Origin: an uncultured Phycisphaerales bacterium
GTDB lineage: Bacteria; Planctomycetota; Phycisphaerae; Phycisphaerales; SM1A02
DNA length: 9,186 bases
Direction of reading: 5' to 3'
NCBI GenBank assembly: GCA_946886375.1
Contig: CAMPIL010000131.1
Coordinates: forward strand, 1-9,186
Below the pieces are notes generated by a model, which ran no database searches, was not told where the DNA came from, and was given only the letters and a program-made list of their open reading frames with translations. The position numbers and the translations under genes are program-made. Positions 5,053-9,186 of this stretch are shown here, in pieces; the stretch's first letter is position 1; every line of letters begins with the position of its first letter.

Positions 5053-7491
5053 ATGTCACTTCGCTACACCCAGCGCATACTCGAGCATCTCGCCCACGAG
5101 AACTACAGGCCTTCGACGGTGCGGGACATCGCGCGCGACATGCGCGTGGAATCCGACGACCTGCCGCAGTTCGAGGAGTCGCTTCACGCACTGGGCATGC
5201 AAGGCCGGTTGCTCATCAGCGATGACGACCTCGTGCGCCTGCCCAGCTATGAAAGTGAAATCACGGGCAAGTTCAGGCTGAATCCAAAGGGCTTCGGATT
5301 CATTATTCCCGATCACCCCTATCGCGAAGGCGATCTGTTCGTTCCGCCGGGCAGCGCGGGCACGGCAATCTCCGGAGACCGCGTGCGCGCCACGGTCATC
5401 CAGAGTTCCGGCCGCGACCGCCCCCCGTTCGGCCGCAGTCGATTCATCGGGCGCATTGTCGAAGTGCTCAGCCGTGGGCAGGAGCATTTTGTCGGCACGC
5501 TGGTGCGCGAGGGCAAGCGATGGTTCGTCGAACCCGACGGCCGCTCGCTGCATGATCCGGTGCTGATTCGCGATCCTGAAGCCAAAAACGCCAAGCCCGG
5601 CGACAAGGTTGTGATTGAACTGCTGCACTATCCCGACGACCAATACGTCGCCGAAGGGGTAATCGTGAAAGTCCTGGGTGAGGCGGGCCGGCCTGATGTG
5701 GAAACGCAAGCCGTCATCGCGGCGCACGGTCTGCGCACGGATTTTCCGCCTGAAGTCATGCACCAGGCGCGCGATGCCTCGCGCCTGTTCGATCGTGAAT
5801 CACAGCCAGTTGGCGGCGGCTGGCCCGATCGCGAAGACCTGACGCAGGAATTCGTCTTCACGATCGATCCACCTGACGCCAAGGATTTCGACGACGCCAT
5901 TTCGATCAAGCATGATCCGAGCACGGGCCAGTGGACGCTGGGCGTACACATTGCGGACGTCTCGCACTTCGTGCCCTTAGGCAGCGCGCTGGATGAAGAA
6001 GCCAAGGCGCGCGGCAACAGCGTCTACTTGCCGCGGCTGGTCATTCCCATGCTGCCGGAGGCTCTGTCCAATGGCGTATGCAGTCTTCAGGAAGGCGTGC
6101 CGCGCTTCACCAAGTCCGCGTTCATGACGTTTGATGCCAAGGGGCAGGTGGTGGGCCAGCGGCTGGCGTCCACGATCATCCGCTCGGCCAAGCGGCTGAC
6201 CTACATCGAAGCGCAGGCGCTGATCGATGGCGATCTGAAAAAGGCGCGCGAGCATTCGCGCACCGAACCGGTGTATTCCGAGCAACTGATCGCCACGCTG
6301 CGACAGTGCGAGCAACTGGCCCGCATTCTCGAAGCCCGCCGCATGCGCGACGGCATGATCGTGCTCTCGCTGCCGGAAGTCGATCTCGTCTTCGATGAAA
6401 ACGGCCACGTCATCAATGCCGTGCCGGAGGATGACTCCTACACGCACAAGGTGATCGAGATGTTCATGGTTGAGGCGAACGAAGCGCTGGCGCGCACGTT
6501 CGATGACCTGGATGTTCCAATCCTCCGCCGCATTCACCCCGAGCCTGCGCACGGCGACTTGGAGGAACTGCGCATGTTCGCCCGCGCCGCAGACGTGACG
6601 GTTCCCGATGAACCATCTCGCCGCGATCTTCAGCAACTGCTCGAGGCCACCCGCCACACGCCCGCCGCGCGTGCCATTCACTTTGCTGTGCTTCGCACGC
6701 TGGCCAAGGCGTCGTACAGCCCGGCGCTTGTGGGCCACTTCGCGCTTGCGTCGGATCATTACGCGCACTTCACCAGCCCCATCCGGCGCTATCCCGACCT
6801 CAGTCTGCATCGCACAATGCAGGCCTATCTGGACCTGACCGACAACGGACGGAACACCCCCGGCGGCAAGAAGCGGCGCGAGCTTGGCCGCCGCGTTGCC
6901 GAGGATGACCGCGTATTGGATGAAGGTCTGCTCATTGAACTGGGCAAGCACACCAGCGAAACCGAGGTCAAGGCCGAACTGGCCGAGCGCGAACTGCGCG
7001 AGTTTCTCGTGCTTCAGTTCCTGCACGAAAAACATCTGGGCGATGAATTCCCGGGCGTCATCACCGGCATGATGCCCAGCGGCGTGTTCGTGTCCATCGA
7101 CCGCTTCCTGGTGGAAGGCAAGATTCCGCTGAAGGATCTGTCTGGCAGTCGCGCAACCGAAGGCCGGGGTGAGTCGCGTGAGGATCGATGGGTGATCAAT
7201 GAATCCATCGGCCGGGCCACCGCGCAGCGCAGCGGCGCGGTGCTTGCAGTGGGCGACATCGTGACGGTGCAGATCATAGCGGTCAATCTTGCCTCGCGCC
7301 ATCTGGACCTGCGAATCACGGGATTTCCCGATCGGCCGCCACCCAAGCCCGGCAAGAAGGGCGCCCGCGAAGAACGCCACGCCGATGAGCGCGGCACGCG
7401 GCGCGGCAAGGCGATCGGCCAGGGCAAGACACTCCAGCGCGGCAAGCGCAAGGGATTCAAGCAGGGAAGGCGCGGCCGTCGCTCACGCTGA
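5053..7491 (+). CDS. rnr: Ribonuclease R (3'-to-5' exoribonuclease)
   Basis: RNase R degrades structured RNA processively from the 3' end, including defective mRNA and rRNA. The 812-residue protein is almost the length of E. coli RNase R. Domains in order: an N-terminal winged-helix segment (about 5-65), two cold-shock domains (about 68-130 and 130-210; first marked by GKFRLNPKGFGFIIPD), the RNB catalytic domain (about 260-590), an S1 domain (about 663-758), and a Lys/Arg/Gly-rich tail (759-812). The active-site motif IDPPDAKDFDDAI gives D272, D278, D280 and D281, the same numbering as the E. coli catalytic aspartates. HYAHFTSPIRRYPDL at 569-583 is the conserved RNB C-terminal signature. The start at 5053 is chosen because MSLRYTQRIL begins the winged-helix and GAGGT lies 7 nt upstream. 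The end overlaps the convergent membrane protein gene by 35 nt. Confidence 0.96.
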   Translation: MSLRYTQRILEHLAHENYRPSTVRDIARDMRVESDDLPQFEESLHALGMQGRLLISDDDLVRLPSYESEITGKFRLNPKGFGFIIPDHPYREGDLFVPPGSAGTAISGDRVRATVIQSSGRDRPPFGRSRFIGRIVEVLSRGQEHFVGTLVREGKRWFVEPDGRSLHDPVLIRDPEAKNAKPGDKVVIELLHYPDDQYVAEGVIVKVLGEAGRPDVETQAVIAAHGLRTDFPPEVMHQARDASRLFDRESQPVGGGWPDREDLTQEFVFTIDPPDAKDFDDAISIKHDPSTGQWTLGVHIADVSHFVPLGSALDEEAKARGNSVYLPRLVIPMLPEALSNGVCSLQEGVPRFTKSAFMTFDAKGQVVGQRLASTIIRSAKRLTYIEAQALIDGDLKKAREHSRTEPVYSEQLIATLRQCEQLARILEARRMRDGMIVLSLPEVDLVFDENGHVINAVPEDDSYTHKVIEMFMVEANEALARTFDDLDVPILRRIHPEPAHGDLEELRMFARAADVTVPDEPSRRDLQQLLEATRHTPAARAIHFAVLRTLAKASYSPALVGHFALASDHYAHFTSPIRRYPDLSLHRTMQAYLDLTDNGRNTPGGKKRRELGRRVAEDDRVLDEGLLIELGKHTSETEVKAELAERELREFLVLQFLHEKHLGDEFPGVITGMMPSGVFVSIDRFLVEGKIPLKDLSGSRATEGRGESREDRWVINESIGRATAQRSGAVLAVGDIVTVQIIAVNLASRHLDLRITGFPDRPPPKPGKKGAREERHADERGTRRGKAIGQGKTLQRGKRKGFKQGRRGRRSR

Positions 7492-8677
7492 ATCCTTCGC
7501 GTTCGCGCTTGAACAACACCACCGACATCAGCACGATGAATGCCGCCGCCATCAGCGGCTTGAACCACAGCGCGAATTCCGGATCGACTTTCCGCATCAC
7601 GCCCCCGCCTATCCCCACAGACAGCGCGATCATCAGCATCAACCATCCGGCAGTTTGGCGTTTTGAAACATCCATGCAATACAGCGCACAGGTCGCGGCA
7701 AGCGGCGCCAGCATGATGTACCCGTTGGACTCGGTCATGGGATTGAACAGCAGCAGATAACCGATGCCGAGCGTCAGCAGGTAATAGCCGCGCAGCGGTT
7801 CATCCACGCGCCGCCCGCCCAGCCACCAACACAGCGCGGTCAGCGCAGCGGCGACGGCACCAATGACGCGGAGCGGTTGGGCGGGAATCTCCCAGCCGCG
7901 CTCCGATCCCGCGATGTTTCGCGCGATTCCATTCAGGTCGGCGAATCGGTTTTCCGTCACCGAAGCGCAATGGCCAAGATCATCCCAGAAACTCGACATT
8001 TGCTGCGAGACATACTCCGAAGGCGCGGCGAGAAACGGCGTCAGCAGCAAGAGCGGAACCAGCAGCGCGATCCTCCACAGCGTCGGCCGGTACACCAGCG
8101 GCCCCAGCATCAGCAGCACGATCCCCAGCGGCTTCACGGCCAGGCTCAACACGAGCATCACCGAGGCCATCCACCAGCGCTGTTGCATGAGCAAGTCCGC
8201 GCCGATGAAAAACAATCCCGTCAGCAGCGGCGTCGCCTGCCCGTTGCGGATCGAGCCCAGGCTCGCCGCGATCGAAAACAGCGTGACCCAGAAAAAGTAC
8301 TCGCCTGATTTGTGCGGCGGCAGGCGGCGAACCAGTTGCCAGATGCCGATGACGAATACTGATATGTTCAGCCATCGCCAGGCAATGTCACCCGCCGGCA
8401 CGGGCAGTGCGTGAAACGGCGAAAACAGCAGCGCGAATTGCGGAAGATAGTTCAGGTCTTTCTCGTTGGAATACAGCGGTTGACGAGCCACCCAGTCCGC
8501 GGCGGCTTCGTGATAGACCGGCACCACGGATCGTTCGCGCGGGTCTTTCGCCACGATCAAAGAGACCGCGACACCCACGATCAGCCAGATCGCGCACGTG
8601 ACGATCAGGAACGCACGCTGACGCATCGCGTGGCGCGGCTGATCACGATTCATCCCGTCTTGAGATTGGCCAACCAT
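7457..8677 (-). CDS. Polytopic membrane protein, DUF2029/GT87 glycosyltransferase-like
   Basis: The 406-residue protein has roughly ten hydrophobic membrane segments, the first at about 23-43 and the last at about 370-388. Segments resemble the GT87/DUF2029 family of polyprenyl-phosphate-sugar-dependent membrane glycosyltransferases: VYHEAAADWVARQPLY (54-69) followed by YLPQFALLFSPFHALP (77-92), RWLN (101-104), NGQATPLLTGLFFIGADLL (145-163), a Lys-Pro pair in LAVKPLGIVLLML (179-191), and NPMTESNGYIMLAP (312-325). Many family members have an Asp just before the Y-x-x-A-A motif; here that position reads RSVVPVYHEAA, with no acidic residue, so a catalytic role is uncertain. The start is supported by AGGAG (complement of 8684-8688) 6 nt upstream. 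In-frame ATGs at codons 9 and 18 are alternatives. Substrate and pathway cannot be told; no cell-envelope genes are adjacent. Confidence 0.75.
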   Translation of the reverse strand: MVGQSQDGMNRDQPRHAMRQRAFLIVTCAIWLIVGVAVSLIVAKDPRERSVVPVYHEAAADWVARQPLYSNEKDLNYLPQFALLFSPFHALPVPAGDIAWRWLNISVFVIGIWQLVRRLPPHKSGEYFFWVTLFSIAASLGSIRNGQATPLLTGLFFIGADLLMQQRWWMASVMLVLSLAVKPLGIVLLMLGPLVYRPTLWRIALLVPLLLLTPFLAAPSEYVSQQMSSFWDDLGHCASVTENRFADLNGIARNIAGSERGWEIPAQPLRVIGAVAAALTALCWWLGGRRVDEPLRGYYLLTLGIGYLLLFNPMTESNGYIMLAPLAATCALYCMDVSKRQTAGWLMLMIALSVGIGGGVMRKVDPEFALWFKPLMAAAFIVLMSVVLFKREREGFSVSDGRAFPA

Positions 8678-8683
8678 GCTGCG

Positions 8684-8695
8684 CTCCTGCAGGAG
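8684..8695. repeat. Perfect 12-nt palindrome covering the ribosome site of the GT87-like gene
   Basis: CTCCTGCAGGAG is identical on both strands. On the minus strand its 3' half is the AGGAG ribosome site of the gene starting at 8677. In RNA it could form only a 4-bp stem with a TGCA loop, so any masking of the ribosome site would be weak. Chance occurrence is plausible. Confidence 0.4.
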
Positions 8696-8714
8696 TCTCA
8701 GGGGTGAGGGGCGC

Positions 8715-8720
8715 AGTGTA
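8715..8720 (-). promoter_or_regulatory. Possible -10 box for the GT87-like gene
   Basis: Read on the minus strand this is TACACT, preceded by GATG, about 38 nt before the start codon. No convincing -35 box lies 16-18 nt upstream; a TTGACT occurs at 8754-8759 (minus) but is about 33 nt away. Low-confidence suggestion. Confidence 0.2.
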
Positions 8721-8968
8721 CATCGCGCTGCGGGAAAACTCGAAAGCGGTTGCAGTCAATCTGTTTTCGTGCATACGGCAACGCACCGATTCGATCACGC
8801 CATTGCGCACGAACGCGGCAACGCCGTCCATTAGGCTGGGCTTCTGAGTTCAGTTCGCTCGAGGTGTGCGTAATCTCAGTTGGAGAACCTCGGGTTCCGC
8901 AGCCGGTCTGGCGAACGTCCGCCGGGGCGTGCTGGATGAACCGTGAGGACAATTTGAAGAGGGAAATC

Positions 8969-9184
8969 ATGAAACGCAAATCCCATTGGATCGCATTGAC
9001 AGCCCTGTGTGCTGGCGTTGCCGTTTTCGGCCTGGGATGCGAACAGGAGATTGCCCATACTCGGCAGACCGAAATCGAAGACGACGGCACGGTCAAGACC
9101 AAGGAGAAAACCGTGACAGAAAACCCTGATGGATCAACCACCGTCACGGAAGAACGATCGAAGACAACTCACGATCCGGATTGA
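8969..9184 (+). CDS. Small predicted lipoprotein with duplicated DG motif
   Basis: I do not recognise a named family. The 71-residue protein starts with a short basic end (MKRKSHW), a hydrophobic core to about residue 20 and the sequence FGLGC, which places a lipid-acceptor cysteine at residue 24. The lipobox is imperfect because Gly rather than Leu stands at -3, but length and composition fit a type II signal peptide. The mature part of 48 residues is very polar, rich in Thr, Glu, Lys and Asp. It contains two similar units, DDGTVKTKEKTVTEN (about 39-53) and PDGSTTVTEERSKTT (about 54-68). The start is supported by AGAGGG at 8958-8963, 5 nt before the ATG. The stop is TGA at 9182-9184, two bases from the window edge. 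Function and partner are unknown; anchoring in a membrane is inferred from the signal. Confidence 0.75.
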   Translation: MKRKSHWIALTALCAGVAVFGLGCEQEIAHTRQTEIEDDGTVKTKEKTVTENPDGSTTVTEERSKTTHDPD

Positions 9185-9186
9185 TG

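Larger units (their letters stand above)
8678..8968. other. Divergent intergenic region before the lipoprotein gene
   Basis: These 291 nt separate the leftward membrane protein gene from the rightward lipoprotein gene. The frame of the lipoprotein is open back to 8750, but that stretch encodes a Cys/Arg-rich, irregular sequence with no ribosome site, so I treat it as non-coding. It contains a perfect 12-nt palindrome CTCCTGCAGGAG at 8684-8695 and a possible -10 box for the leftward gene. No RNA gene or strong rightward promoter was recognised. Confidence 0.5.

Noticed and set aside
5977..7380. Antisense open frame of 467 codons opposite rnr
   Set aside because: It is opposite the RNB and S1 domains of RNase R, is His/Arg/Ala-rich with no motif, and has no credible ribosome site.
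8750..8968. Upstream in-frame extension of the lipoprotein gene by 73 codons
   Set aside because: The signal peptide begins at 8969 with its own ribosome site; the extension would bury the signal behind an irregular Arg/Cys-rich sequence.
1..9186. Novel defence, mobile or biosynthetic system
   Set aside because: No CRISPR repeats, integrase, transposase, toxin-antitoxin pair, phage gene or biosynthetic enzyme cluster was seen; the genes are core chaperone and RNA-decay genes plus three poorly known membrane or exported proteins.

Overview
This is a high-GC bacterial chromosomal segment dominated by housekeeping protein-quality-control and RNA-turnover genes. No taxonomic marker gene is present. 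Three things make a planctomycete-type bacterium (Planctomycetota, possibly Phycisphaerae or a relative) the best guess: two GroEL genes flanking groES, a fmdB-type zinc-ribbon gene after grpE, and a GT87-like membrane protein with motifs I associate with that phylum. This assignment is inference and was not tested by any search.

Positions 1-4424 form one rightward chaperone cluster: the 3' end of a GGM-tailed groEL, then groES, a second complete groEL without the GGM tail, dnaJ, grpE and a short FmdB-family zinc-ribbon gene. Gaps are 48, 94, 103, 22 and 9 nt, so co-transcription is likely, with the last three genes most tightly packed. The two larger gaps, on either side of the second groEL, each hold a hairpin. 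The one before dnaJ is exceptional: a nearly perfect 26-bp stem with a 3-nt loop. Products of the cluster would be two chaperonin subunits sharing one co-chaperonin, plus the DnaJ and GrpE partners of DnaK. dnaK itself is not in the window, and no CIRCE operator is visible.

Positions 4441-4869 hold a leftward gene for a small exported protein of unknown function with a textbook Shine-Dalgarno site. It converges on fmdB and diverges from rnr. Positions 5053-7491 encode a full-length RNase R with all four catalytic aspartates and a long basic tail. Its 3' end overlaps by 35 nt the 3' end of a leftward gene (7457-8677) for a polytopic membrane protein of the DUF2029/GT87 type. After a 291-nt divergent intergenic region, a small predicted lipoprotein (8969-9184) with a duplicated DG-containing motif runs to the window edge.

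No tRNA, rRNA, CRISPR array, insertion sequence, phage gene or recognisable defence system was seen. The region reads as core genome. The items most worth a second look are the long palindrome before dnaJ, the tailless second GroEL, and the two small exported proteins of unknown function.
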